Made by a program: the position numbers and the translations under genes
Notes under the pieces: model-generated
The model's input: the letters and a program-made list of their open reading frames with translations, nothing else
The model's database searches: none
Told to the model about the DNA's origin: nothing
Shown: positions 1 through 8,575 of the stretch, piece by piece
Numbering within the stretch: the stretch's first letter is position 1
How the letters are laid out: each line of letters starts with the position of its first letter
Assembly: GCF_010119975.1 (NCBI RefSeq)
Contig: NZ_CP048222.1
Span: forward strand, 5,102,501 to 5,166,500
From: Rhodocytophaga rosea
GTDB lineage: Bacteria > Bacteroidota > Bacteroidia > Cytophagales > 172606-1
Direction: 5' to 3'
DNA: 64,000 bases

Positions 1-41
1 ATTCCTGCTGAAATCAAGCGGTTTGCCGTACTTTTACTCCT

Positions 42-1049
42 ATGTCGACTTTTTCCAAACTTGCTGCTGCCCACCTGCTTGCCTGGACCGTTTATGTACT
101 GGTGATTGCCCTGGGTGCCGATGAACTGGATGCTGACTTTATTCAGAAAAATATATCAAGTTTGTTACCGGTGGTATTTATTTTTTACTGTAACATGCTG
201 TATTTGTTTCCCCGGTTTTTACAAAAGCAACAGTATGTTAAGTTAATTTTCCTGCTTCTCGCAGTGAATATTATTGGGGTGGCGCTGCGCTTTGTTTTTC
301 TGGAAATGATGCTGAAGATAATGAATGCGCATCTGATATTCCCTTTTGACAGTATTACCTTCTGGAACCAGTTTCGAATGAACTTGCTGTTTACAGGCGT
401 TAGTTTTGCTTACTGGTATGCCCGGCGAAATTATGAGATCGGGAAAAGGCAGCAGCGTTTAGAAAAAGAAGTGTTGGATGCCCGGTTAAAGGCTTTAAAA
501 AATCAGATCAATCCGCATTTTCTGTACAATACCTTAAGTTTTCTCTATACCAGATCGCTTCCTGTTTCGGAAGAGCTTTCAGGCACCATTGCCAGGTTAT
601 CGGCAATGCTGAGGTATTCTCTGGATGAGGTGGAAGAAGAAGGCAAAGTAGCCCTGGAAAAAGAAGTAGCCCACCTGAAAAATTTTATTGACATACACCA
701 GTTCCGGTTTAATCACAAATTACAGGTCATTTTTGAAACCAATGGTAATATTTCCCGGCATCAGATTATGCCCCTGCTGCTGATTACCTTTGTAGAGAAT
801 GCTTTTAAACATGGGAAACTTCAGGATGCAGCATATCCGATTCAGATAAAATTATGCACGACTGATAAAGAAATCCTGTTTTCGGTCATGAATAAAAAAA
901 TGGCAGGCGTAAAAGAAAAATCAAGCGGCATTGGTTTGCAAAATGTTCGCAACAGACTTGATCTGGCGTATCCGCATCGGTATACCTTGGCCATTGATGA
1001 TAAAAATGAAGAATTTAGTGTACATTTAAGCCTAATGCTTCACCCATGA
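42..1049 (+). CDS. LytS/YehU-type sensor histidine kinase
   Basis: A 335-residue inner-membrane sensor kinase. About four hydrophobic segments fill the first 130 residues, followed by a short basic coiled-coil linker. The His_kinase core contains LKNQINPHFLYNTLSFL with phospho-acceptor His159. An ATP-binding region follows, with the N-box near residue 245 (TFVENAFKHG) and a glycine motif SSGIGLQNVRNRL. It would autophosphorylate and pass phosphate to the regulator encoded by the next gene, whose ATG overlaps its stop by four bases, so the two are translationally coupled. The input signal is unknown because no sensory domain is recognisable in the membrane part. Family call is secure; target genes cannot be read from the sequence. 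Confidence 0.93.
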   Translation: MSTFSKLAAAHLLAWTVYVLVIALGADELDADFIQKNISSLLPVVFIFYCNMLYLFPRFLQKQQYVKLIFLLLAVNIIGVALRFVFLEMMLKIMNAHLIFPFDSITFWNQFRMNLLFTGVSFAYWYARRNYEIGKRQQRLEKEVLDARLKALKNQINPHFLYNTLSFLYTRSLPVSEELSGTIARLSAMLRYSLDEVEEEGKVALEKEVAHLKNFIDIHQFRFNHKLQVIFETNGNISRHQIMPLLLITFVENAFKHGKLQDAAYPIQIKLCTTDKEILFSVMNKKMAGVKEKSSGIGLQNVRNRLDLAYPHRYTLAIDDKNEEFSVHLSLMLHP

Positions 1050-1786
1050 TCCGATGCCTGGTAGTAGATGATGAGCCCCATGCCATTGAATTACTGACCA
1101 GCTATATCAGTAAGGTGCCTTCTATGGATTTAGAGTTCTCCACCACCGATCCTATTGAAGCTTTGCACTACGTACAATACCATAAGCCCGGCCTTATCTT
1201 TCTGGACATCCACATGCCCGAACTGGATGGCATGCAGTTTCTGAAATTACTGGCAGGCCGGTCAAAAGTGATTCTTACCACGGCCTATGCGGAATATGCC
1301 CTCGAAGGGTATGAACACGATATAGTGGATTATTTACTCAAACCTATTTTATTAGAACGGTTTTTAAAAGCTGTGCAGAAAGCCATGCATCTGTTGGAAA
1401 CGCCTTCTGTTGAGCAACCTGTCTCTGGCAAAAATACTTCATCTGAAGAAGATTTTATTTTCGTAAAAACAGAAACTCGAAACAAGATCATTCAGATTCA
1501 ACTAGCAGATATTGAGTATATTGAAGGGCTTGGAAATTATGTATCTTTTTACACTTCAACGGCCAGGATCGTTACTTTGCTTACCATGAAAGAGCTGGAA
1601 GAACGGCTGCCTACCACTAAATTCATCCGTATTCATCATTCCTATGTGGTCCCCGTTCATAAAATCACCCAGGTAGAGGGCAATCGCCTGCATATTGGTA
1701 CACATAAACTTCCTATTGGAGAAACCTATAAAAAAGCGTTTCTGCTGATGCTGGAAAGCCGTATACTTAAAAGTAAAAAGCAGTAA
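1046..1786 (+). CDS. LytTR-family response regulator
   Basis: A 246-residue cytoplasmic regulator. The receiver domain spans about residues 1-120, with acidic pocket VVDDE at 7-10, phospho-acceptor Asp54 in IFLDIHMPELDG, and the conserved Lys in YLLKPI. The C-terminal LytTR DNA-binding domain covers about 135-240 and contains IEYIEGLGNYVSFYT and FIRIHHSYVVP. It is the partner of the overlapping kinase gene upstream. LytTR proteins bind direct repeats in promoters. No clear target repeat was spotted in the 145-bp convergent gap that follows, so the regulon is unknown. Confidence 0.93.
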   Translation: MIRCLVVDDEPHAIELLTSYISKVPSMDLEFSTTDPIEALHYVQYHKPGLIFLDIHMPELDGMQFLKLLAGRSKVILTTAYAEYALEGYEHDIVDYLLKPILLERFLKAVQKAMHLLETPSVEQPVSGKNTSSEEDFIFVKTETRNKIIQIQLADIEYIEGLGNYVSFYTSTARIVTLLTMKELEERLPTTKFIRIHHSYVVPVHKITQVEGNRLHIGTHKLPIGETYKKAFLLMLESRILKSKKQ

Positions 1787-1931
1787 ATCATCGGTTTATT
1801 TGTTGAGTGCTATTTATTTTCAGGAGTATAGGTATAATAACAGGTGAGATAAGGCAGCTGATTTTAGTGCATGAAACTTAAAAAGCTTCTTAGTAAAATC
1901 TTAACAACTACCAACGAACAACCAATAACGA

Positions 1932-2918
1932 TCAGTTTAATTTGGCATAGGTACTAGGCGGATAACCAAAACGGTTTTTAAAAGCGGTCGTGAATGCAGG
2001 CACATTGCTGTAGCCAATATAATCAGACACTTCCGAAACATTCATCTGGCCTTTATCGAGTAATTGCCTGGCTTTGCTCATTCGCAGGTTAAGAATATGA
2101 CCAAAAACGGTCATATGAAAAAGAGATTTGTATCCTTTCTTTAATTTGAATTCATTTAAGCCATAGGCAGCAGATAGTTTTGCCAGAGACAAGGGCAACA
2201 GATAATGAGCTTCAATAAAGGCATATACTTCTGCAAGCTTTTCTTTGTCTGCCTTGCTGATATCATTTTTGTTACCTGTGCTCCACTTGGAAAACTGCTC
2301 CAGCTGAAGCGAAAAAAGCTCCAGAGCTTTGGCCTCTAAATACAACAAGCGGGTAAGCCCCTTAAACGGACAGCTTTGAATAGAATTGAGAATATCAAGC
2401 ATTCGGGGCTGCATTACTAAATGTTCGTGAGATGGAATGAATGCTTCTTTGCGTTCCATCCTATTACAGATAATATCTATCTGCTTGTCCTCTGCCGACT
2501 GCATAATGGATTTAAAAAAAACCATATCATAACTGATGTGTAATACATTAAATCTGCCAGGTTGAATGGTATGGCCGGCAGTAAAATCAGGACTATACTG
2601 GAATGTGTGGCGGTTGGCTTCGGCGATCACCGGCTTCGAAATCTGATTAAAATGAGAAATGGCTCTCCCTTCCAGAACATAAACTGATTCTGCCCCTTCA
2701 TTATTGCTCACATCAGTCATCGTGATGGCTTCCTGTAAATTGAACAACAAATTACCTAACACCATCCCCGGCATCCAAACCACCAGGGATTCACCCGATG
2801 CCAGGCCAGGTTCTTTATACTGGCTGTGTACGGCTGTATACCGCTCATTGCTGCTAAGAATCTTATACTCAAAACTTCCGAACCGGTCGGCCCAGTCCGG
2901 AAGAAGTAGTTTATCCAT
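1932..2918 (-). CDS. AraC-family transcriptional regulator
   Basis: A 328-residue regulator with a C-terminal AraC HTH pair at about residues 225-325. The first helix-turn-helix is LSLAKLSAAYGLNEFKLKK. The second contains VSEVSDYIGYSNVPAFTTAFKNRFGYPPS, the usual AraC signature. The N-terminal 200 residues are an unrecognised ligand or oligomerisation domain. The open frame continues upstream to 3050, but the ATG at 2918 (MDKLLLPDW) is preferred because a longer start would run over the divergent cupin gene. The 130-bp shared upstream region suggests that it controls that neighbour. Its inducer is unknown. Confidence 0.88.
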   Translation of the reverse strand: MDKLLLPDWADRFGSFEYKILSSNERYTAVHSQYKEPGLASGESLVVWMPGMVLGNLLFNLQEAITMTDVSNNEGAESVYVLEGRAISHFNQISKPVIAEANRHTFQYSPDFTAGHTIQPGRFNVLHISYDMVFFKSIMQSAEDKQIDIICNRMERKEAFIPSHEHLVMQPRMLDILNSIQSCPFKGLTRLLYLEAKALELFSLQLEQFSKWSTGNKNDISKADKEKLAEVYAFIEAHYLLPLSLAKLSAAYGLNEFKLKKGYKSLFHMTVFGHILNLRMSKARQLLDKGQMNVSEVSDYIGYSNVPAFTTAFKNRFGYPPSTYAKLN

Positions 2919-3048
2919 ATTTCGTAACTCTTTATCCGTTTTTAATAAACAGATTCGCCTATTAAAGTTAAACATTTGTATCATAAAATCAACAGAAATT
3001 ATGATCACTGCAACCATCAAAAAATCACCCCTCACACACACGGTCAAC

Positions 3049-3786
3049 ATGAAGTTGATTCTAGGTGTTTTCTTCGTACTATTCTATTTTTTAAGCATTT
3101 ATGTTATCTGGCAATTTGAAACCGGGCTATGGGTAAAATTAGTTTATTCCTTTATTGGTTTACCACTTCTACTGCTTCTGTCTTTGGGTATAGGAGTAGT
3201 GGCATTTGCCCGCTTTCTGCCAGCCCTGGACCTCACCGTAGGAAACCGCCAGGACCGTACCGTACGCAATGATGCAGATAATTATGAATCTACCTTTCTG
3301 CAGACCAGCCGCGATACCAACGGCGCTTATGAATTGATACAGGTGGAAGTAGAGCCCAAAGGTGGCAATAGCTGGCACTACCATAAATCTTTCGACGAAC
3401 AATTTACTGTACTTACCGGACAACTTACTATTGGGCTGAATGGGAAAACTATGGTTCTAAAAGCCGGAGAAACAGCTACCGCACCCAAAAAATCTATGCA
3501 CTACTTCCATAATGATACGACTGATATTGTACTTCTTCAGGTAAAGGCAACACCAGCAAAAGGACTGGAAAAATCCATCAGAATAGCATATGGCTTAAAT
3601 AATACCGGACAATGGGGAAAAGGGATGTTTCCAAAAAATCCATGGCATTTGCCCCTGTTGCTTGGCTACAGCGAAACCTACCTGCCCAATATTCCAAAAT
3701 TTATACAGGAGCCCTTGGTAAATGCCTTAGCTAAAATTGCCCAGTGGAAAGGCGAAGACAAAGATTTAGAAGTATTTTTTAAGTAA
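3049..3786 (+). CDS. Membrane-anchored cupin-domain protein
   Basis: About 245 residues. Two hydrophobic helices at the N terminus (LILGVFFVLFYFLSIYVIW and a Leu-rich segment GLPLLLLLSLGIGVVAFA) are followed by a cupin barrel. The barrel motifs are visible: WHYHKSFDEQFTVLTGQL supplies His ligands and a Glu/Gln position, and KSMHYFHND the second motif. The family covers many enzymes and sugar- or small-molecule-binding proteins, so no substrate is proposed. An in-frame ATG at 3001 would add 16 residues. The gene is divergent from the AraC regulator, which probably controls it, and is followed at 47 bp by a small membrane-protein gene. Confidence 0.75.
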   Translation: MKLILGVFFVLFYFLSIYVIWQFETGLWVKLVYSFIGLPLLLLLSLGIGVVAFARFLPALDLTVGNRQDRTVRNDADNYESTFLQTSRDTNGAYELIQVEVEPKGGNSWHYHKSFDEQFTVLTGQLTIGLNGKTMVLKAGETATAPKKSMHYFHNDTTDIVLLQVKATPAKGLEKSIRIAYGLNNTGQWGKGMFPKNPWHLPLLLGYSETYLPNIPKFIQEPLVNALAKIAQWKGEDKDLEVFFK

Positions 3787-3833
3787 AAACAGTGCTTTCT
3801 CAGGCTTGACTAAAGGCTTCAAAAACCATTCTC

Positions 3834-4238
3834 ATGAAAAATAATCTGAAAATATTCCGGCTGCTCATGCTTGCCTATGGTATTTCAATAGCCTATCAAT
3901 ATTACCGTTCTCAGGTTTACCAGTATCCGGCTTTCGACACTTTCGCTACTTCTGAAATAGTAGGCTATGCGTTTTTGTTTGGCTGGTCATCGCTTTCCTT
4001 GATCCGCAGAGAATGGGCTTTATGGTCAATTGTAGTGCTTTCCAGTTTCCAGCTGGGCCTGGGTTTTTCTTATTACATACCGGTTGTTTTTAGCATCCGG
4101 CACGATAGCTTCTGGGATTGGGCAGCATTGATGGTGTTTGTTTTCCTGATGGCATTTGCCGGTTACCTGGCTATTAAGCAACTAAACCATATACACTATA
4201 TTAAGCTAAAAAGAAGCCTGTTAAATCTACAGGCCTGA
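3834..4238 (+). CDS. Small four-helix membrane protein, unknown function
   Basis: A 134-residue protein with about four hydrophobic segments: near the N terminus (LMLAYGISIAYQYY), EIVGYAFLFGWSSLSLI, ALWSIVVLSSFQLGLGF and WAALMVFVFLMAFAGYLAI. No motif was recognised. It lies 47 bp after the cupin gene and 34 bp before a cytochrome c gene on the same strand, so the three may share a transcript starting at the AraC-cupin intergenic region. Confidence 0.7.
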   Translation: MKNNLKIFRLLMLAYGISIAYQYYRSQVYQYPAFDTFATSEIVGYAFLFGWSSLSLIRREWALWSIVVLSSFQLGLGFSYYIPVVFSIRHDSFWDWAALMVFVFLMAFAGYLAIKQLNHIHYIKLKRSLLNLQA

Positions 4239-4272
4239 ATTATCTCATTTTAATTATTGCACTAAACAACTC

Positions 4273-5184
4273 ATGAAAACGATAAAAAAAATTGGTAAAT
4301 GGATGGGGTATGCTTTAGTAAGCATACTTCTTATATGCCTGGCTCTATACGGGTACATTTACTGGAATATTGAACAACGGTTAAATAAGGTGTATCCTAC
4401 TGCAACGCCTGCCATTACTATTCCTAGTGATTCGGCTTCTATTGCGCGGGGTGAACACCTGTTTGTGGTGCATGGCTGTAAAGATTGCCATGGAACTGAT
4501 CTGAAAGGACGGTATATTACGGATGAAACCTTGATTGGAAAAGTGGCGGCTCAAAATATTACCAAAGGCAAAGGCGGCTTACCGGTTGATTACACTGATC
4601 AGGACTGGCTGCGTGTGCTGAAACATGGTGTAAACCGGGAAGGCAAAACCTTGATTATTATGCCAGCCAACGAAACAACTAAACTGGCGGATAATGACCT
4701 GGCTGATATTATAGCTTATTGCAAAAGCCGCCCACCGAAAGATAATGAGCTGGATAAAAATCCTGAGCTGGGTCCGGTTCTGAAAGCGTTAATAGCATTT
4801 GATAAACTGGAATTACTCCCTGCTGAACACATTGATCATCAGCTTAATCCTATTGCAGAGAAAAAAGCAGAAGTGTCTGTGGAATATGGTGCCTATCTTA
4901 CCACCAATTGTGCTGCCTGCCACCGGACTAATTTTCAGGGCGGACCTCCTTTGGCTCCAGGTGCTCCGGAAGTTCCTAATATCACTTCATCAGGCAGGGT
5001 AGGAAAATGGTCGGAGACAGAGTTTATGCAAACCCTGCGTACAGGTACTACGCCCGATGGCCACAAGATTGATAGTACGCAGATGCCATGGCCCCGTACC
5101 AGGGAATTTTCGGACGTGGAGCTTAAAGCGGTGCGGGAATTTTTGCTGAGCTTACCCAAAGCTGAAACGCTGGTAGCGAAATAG
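4273..5184 (+). CDS. Membrane-anchored di-heme cytochrome c
   Basis: A 303-residue periplasmic electron carrier. An N-terminal membrane anchor occupies about residues 12-32. Two c-type heme sites are plain: Cys69-x-x-Cys72-His73 (GCKDCHG) and Cys213-x-x-Cys216-His217 (NCAACHR). Candidate distal Met ligands lie in IIMPAN and STQMPWP after each heme site, so the protein is a tandem of two cytochrome c domains. Such proteins pass electrons between dehydrogenases and terminal oxidases, but its partner is not encoded nearby. A short stem-loop follows at 5260. Confidence 0.9.
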   Translation: MKTIKKIGKWMGYALVSILLICLALYGYIYWNIEQRLNKVYPTATPAITIPSDSASIARGEHLFVVHGCKDCHGTDLKGRYITDETLIGKVAAQNITKGKGGLPVDYTDQDWLRVLKHGVNREGKTLIIMPANETTKLADNDLADIIAYCKSRPPKDNELDKNPELGPVLKALIAFDKLELLPAEHIDHQLNPIAEKKAEVSVEYGAYLTTNCAACHRTNFQGGPPLAPGAPEVPNITSSGRVGKWSETEFMQTLRTGTTPDGHKIDSTQMPWPRTREFSDVELKAVREFLLSLPKAETLVAK

Positions 5185-5259
5185 TATAGAGTAGTGAGAA
5201 TTAAGTATCAAGTACAAAGGTTTAACAGGATAATTAATTAGTAGTGGAATACAGTTAAA

Positions 5260-5282
5260 AGAGGTCTTACCATAAGGCCTCT
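5260..5282. terminator. Stem-loop between convergent genes
   Basis: Arms AGAGGTCTTA and TAAGGCCTCT pair over ten positions with one G-T pair and a three-base loop, between the cytochrome c gene and the convergent M28 peptidase gene. It has A residues before and a T-rich stretch after, so it could serve as a bidirectional terminator. Confidence 0.6.
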
Positions 5283-5305
5283 GTTTGTTTGAGAATATTT
5301 TATAT

Positions 5306-6187
5306 TCATATATTCACCATAGCCCAATAAACTCCTTTTACCACCTGCTCCATTTTGTCAAAATCAAGCGTATCAATGGTATCAGTTGGCTGGTGGTAAT
5401 GTGGATTCCGGTAAAAAGAAGTATTATTGATCATAACAGCCGGATAACCACATTGCCAGTAAGATCGATGGTCGGAAAGGCTAATGGCCGGAATCAGTTT
5501 GGGTGCTGAAAAGGATTGTACACTGATAGTAGAAACTTCTCTCATGTGGCCGGCTACTTTCTGAATTAGTCCTAGCTGAGACAATTTTCCAACAACAGTG
5601 ATAAAATTTCCGGTCGTTGGATACACATAGCGCAGGGCATTCACAGGAAAATGCTGAGAATTTTGTTCATCTGAAAAGTAGCCGATCATTTCTAAACAGA
5701 TCATGGCTTTAACCTGAGTATTTGTTTCTTTCAATGAGCTTGCATGCACGAAACTACCCATAAAAGGAGTGGCAAAAAAAGGTGGTTCTTCCAGGCAGTA
5801 TGCCACAAACTCTACTCCATAGCTAAGCGCAGGCTGTAGTTCATTCACCAATCTTGCGAGTTCCAATAGCCCAGCGACCGCACTGGCATTATCATCGGCA
5901 CCAGGCTGATCCCCACATACATCATAATGAGCACCCACTACTACCATTTGTTTGCTTACATCCCCAAAGGTGGCAATTACATTTTTGTATTCCCGGCCTT
6001 GCGCTTTGTATTTCTGGTACTCTACTTTACAGTTCAGTTTACCCAATTCATGTGCTATATAGCCTGCAATAGCATTCAGAGAATCCAGGTTTAGGTAATG
6101 GCGGGGTGGTTGAATAGAAGTGAGCGTAAGTACATCTTCATAGAGTCTTGCTTGTTGCACTGGAATAACCGGAATACTAGGTTTCAT
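5306..6187 (-). CDS. M28-family metallopeptidase
   Basis: A 293-residue zinc aminopeptidase-like protein. Metal-binding motifs of family M28 are visible: GAHYDVCGDQPGADDNASA (His and Asp ligands), the Glu pair in CLEEPPFF, a further acidic ligand in CLEMIGYF, and a late His in YHQPTDTID. There is no signal peptide, so it should be cytoplasmic unless exported by another route. Its length matches single-domain M28 peptidases. It is the last of three minus-strand genes here; the next gene upstream is a methyltransferase-like protein 101 bp away. The peptide substrate is unknown. Confidence 0.88.
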   Translation of the reverse strand: MKPSIPVIPVQQARLYEDVLTLTSIQPPRHYLNLDSLNAIAGYIAHELGKLNCKVEYQKYKAQGREYKNVIATFGDVSKQMVVVGAHYDVCGDQPGADDNASAVAGLLELARLVNELQPALSYGVEFVAYCLEEPPFFATPFMGSFVHASSLKETNTQVKAMICLEMIGYFSDEQNSQHFPVNALRYVYPTTGNFITVVGKLSQLGLIQKVAGHMREVSTISVQSFSAPKLIPAISLSDHRSYWQCGYPAVMINNTSFYRNPHYHQPTDTIDTLDFDKMEQVVKGVYWAMVNI

Positions 6188-6288
6188 GGAATTAATCTGA
6201 TCTCAGAAACAGATGTTTAAACTGAAATATAGGATAGGAAAAGTAAAATGCAAGCGGAGTTCATCTATATACAATACATTCTCTTTTC

Positions 6289-6984
6289 TCAGATAAAATT
6301 ATCCGGTTTTCTGTTGATTAGCAGCATCTGATTGCCATTCCGCTGGAACTCATAGGCTACTTGTGCAATCTTAAGTTGATATTGATTTTGAAAGAAATCT
6401 ATAATGCCTTTCAGCACAATTGATGGCTGGGCATTTAAATCTAGCAAAGGAAATATTCTGACCTGTTTACAAATACGCAACATTTCAGCAATAGCTTGAA
6501 TATGAAAATCCAGGCCAAGCCCGGCATAGAGTATCAGAAAGTGAGAACTCAAACCCATATCAAACTCCTCATCACGAAAAGGTGTTTTATCAGGTAAAGC
6601 ATGGGGTATATATCTGCCTTCCAGCTTGCCAGCTTCAACATCCGATAGAAAAGTAGTCATGGCTTTCATGCGGATTTTTTCTAAATCCTCCATATCTTTA
6701 ATGTGTTTCCACACAAAATTATCCTGATTGCGCCAGGTTTGTGTGAGCACTTCCTGCTTGGTTTGTTGAATACGTTCTGCTAATTCTATTCTCGGGAAAG
6801 CATAGATAGGATCTAAGGATATAACTTGGCGACCCAGGCGATGCATTTCCACATTAAAACTGGCTGGCCCGTCTCCCATACTGATGATCTTTTTGCCTAA
6901 ATCTTCTGCTGTCAGGTTGAACATGAGCCGGTATTCTTCCAGGTTTCGTCCCCAGGGTACTACAGTTTTTAGTTCAAAGGCCAT
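6289..6984 (-). CDS. SAM-methyltransferase-like protein
   Basis: A 231-residue protein with the outline of a class I methyltransferase. The motif I region is KIISMGDGPASFNVEMHRLG, followed by an acidic turn VISLDPIYAF, and a later motif FDMGLSSHFLILYAG resembles motif IV. The C terminus carries LLINRKPDN. The acceptor substrate cannot be told. It starts 24 bp downstream of the stop of the MFS gene, so the two are probably co-transcribed on the minus strand. Confidence 0.7.
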   Translation of the reverse strand: MAFELKTVVPWGRNLEEYRLMFNLTAEDLGKKIISMGDGPASFNVEMHRLGRQVISLDPIYAFPRIELAERIQQTKQEVLTQTWRNQDNFVWKHIKDMEDLEKIRMKAMTTFLSDVEAGKLEGRYIPHALPDKTPFRDEEFDMGLSSHFLILYAGLGLDFHIQAIAEMLRICKQVRIFPLLDLNAQPSIVLKGIIDFFQNQYQLKIAQVAYEFQRNGNQMLLINRKPDNFI

Positions 6985-7007
6985 ATTTTATGCTTTCTAT
7001 AAAAAGG

Positions 7008-8327
7008 TTAATCCTTTTCAATCAAAGACGTATGCTTGGTATCCCGCATGGTCAGGTAGACAATAAGGGAAATAAAGATACAGCCGGTTACAAAATAGTA
7101 ATACCAGTTTTCATGGCCGATACTTTTTAAATACAAGGCAATATATTCTGCAGATCCTCCAAAAATAGCCACAGTCAGCGCATAGGGTAAGCCAACGCCC
7201 AAAGCACGTATTTGCGCCGGAAATAGTTCGGCTTTTACCACTGCATTGATAGATGTATATCCACTTACAATTACTAAGGCTACCATCAGGAGGGCAAATG
7301 CTACTAGTTTACTTTCTGTCTGACTTAAGGCGGTGAGCAAGGGAATGGTTAATATTGTACCTAATACGCCAAATCCAATGAGCAAAGGCTTGCGTCCGAT
7401 TTTATCTGACAATAAACCGAGGAAAGGTTGTAAAAAAGCGAAAATAGCTAATGATACGAAGCTAATTAGTGTTGCATCATCTTTGGATAAGTGTACTGTA
7501 TTAACGAGGAATTTTTGCATGTAGGTAGAATAGGTATAAAAGGCAATAGTCCCTCCTAAGGTAAGACCTACCACAGTAACAATTGCTCTTGGATGCGCCA
7601 GTAATTCCCGCATGGTACCCCTGTCCTTGCTGTTTTTTGCTCTCTTTTCAAAAGATTCCGTTTCCTTTAAATGACTTCTCATATAGAGTGCTACCAAGGA
7701 AAGCATAGCCCCTACCAGAAAAGGAATTCGCCATCCCCATTCATGCAACTGGTCAGCAGTAAGCCACAACTTTTGTAAACACAGAAGTAAGCCCAGGGCA
7801 AGCAACTGGCCTCCGATTAATGTTACATATTGAAAACTGGCATAAAAACCACGTCTGTGTGAGGTAGCTACTTCACTTAAATAGGTGGCTGAAGTGCCAT
7901 ATTCGCCGCCCACACTTAATCCTTGTAAGAGTCTTGCCAGTAATAAAAGCAAAGGTGCCAGAATACCTATTGTTTGGTAAGTGGGCGTCAGGGCGATCAG
8001 CAGTGAACCAAACGACATCAGCAGAACAGAGGAAGTCATGGCTTTTTTACGTCCATTCTGGTCGGCGATACGTCCGAATAACCATCCTCCTACCGGGCGC
8101 ATGAGAAAACCTACTGCAAAAATTCCGGCTGTATTGAGCAATTGGGCGGTAAGGTCGCCCTGTGGAAAGAAAGAAGGAGCAAAATATAAAGAAAAAGCAG
8201 AATACGCATACCAGTCGTACCATTCCACCAGATTTCCGATAGATCCGCCAATAATCGCTTTCAGACGCCAGGCTCCGGAATGAACAGTTTCTGTTTCAGA
8301 AGGGTAAGTAGAGGTAGTGGGCGGCAT
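7008..8327 (-). CDS. MFS transporter, metabolite:H+ symporter (MHS) type
   Basis: A 439-residue transporter with twelve predicted helices. Recognisable MHS/ProP-like motifs are GNLVEWYDWYAYSAFSLYFAPSF at the first helix, RPVGGWLFGRIADQNGRKKA (MFS motif A) after helix 2, and QGLSVGGEYGTSATYLSE in helix 4. The family carries dicarboxylates, betaine, proline or similar compounds with protons. The substrate here is undetermined. It heads a minus-strand group with the methyltransferase-like gene. Confidence 0.9.
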   Translation of the reverse strand: MPPTTSTYPSETETVHSGAWRLKAIIGGSIGNLVEWYDWYAYSAFSLYFAPSFFPQGDLTAQLLNTAGIFAVGFLMRPVGGWLFGRIADQNGRKKAMTSSVLLMSFGSLLIALTPTYQTIGILAPLLLLLARLLQGLSVGGEYGTSATYLSEVATSHRRGFYASFQYVTLIGGQLLALGLLLCLQKLWLTADQLHEWGWRIPFLVGAMLSLVALYMRSHLKETESFEKRAKNSKDRGTMRELLAHPRAIVTVVGLTLGGTIAFYTYSTYMQKFLVNTVHLSKDDATLISFVSLAIFAFLQPFLGLLSDKIGRKPLLIGFGVLGTILTIPLLTALSQTESKLVAFALLMVALVIVSGYTSINAVVKAELFPAQIRALGVGLPYALTVAIFGGSAEYIALYLKSIGHENWYYYFVTGCIFISLIVYLTMRDTKHTSLIEKD

Positions 8328-8575
8328 ACTATATTCAAGCTTATTTTCCCGAATATACTTTTAAAATGTTCCCGATCACATAAACCATCCTGAAGTTTTG
8401 AAATCAATTTGTAAAAAACCTGTTCTTTTTCATGCCCGGAAGTACGCCTGGTCAGTTGATTTTCATATAGTCGTAGTTTCAACCTAGACTCTGATTATTC
8501 CGTTCAAGCCATACAATAGCCCTTTCACTGGCTTCCGGCCAGAATATTTATCTGCCTGCTAAACAAAACTGACCT

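Noticed and set aside
1-41. End of an upstream gene at the left edge
   Set aside because: Only 41 bases are available and no frame could be distinguished from chance.
2704-3048. A longer start for the cupin gene
   Set aside because: The added 115 codons are antisense to the AraC gene and have no protein-like character.
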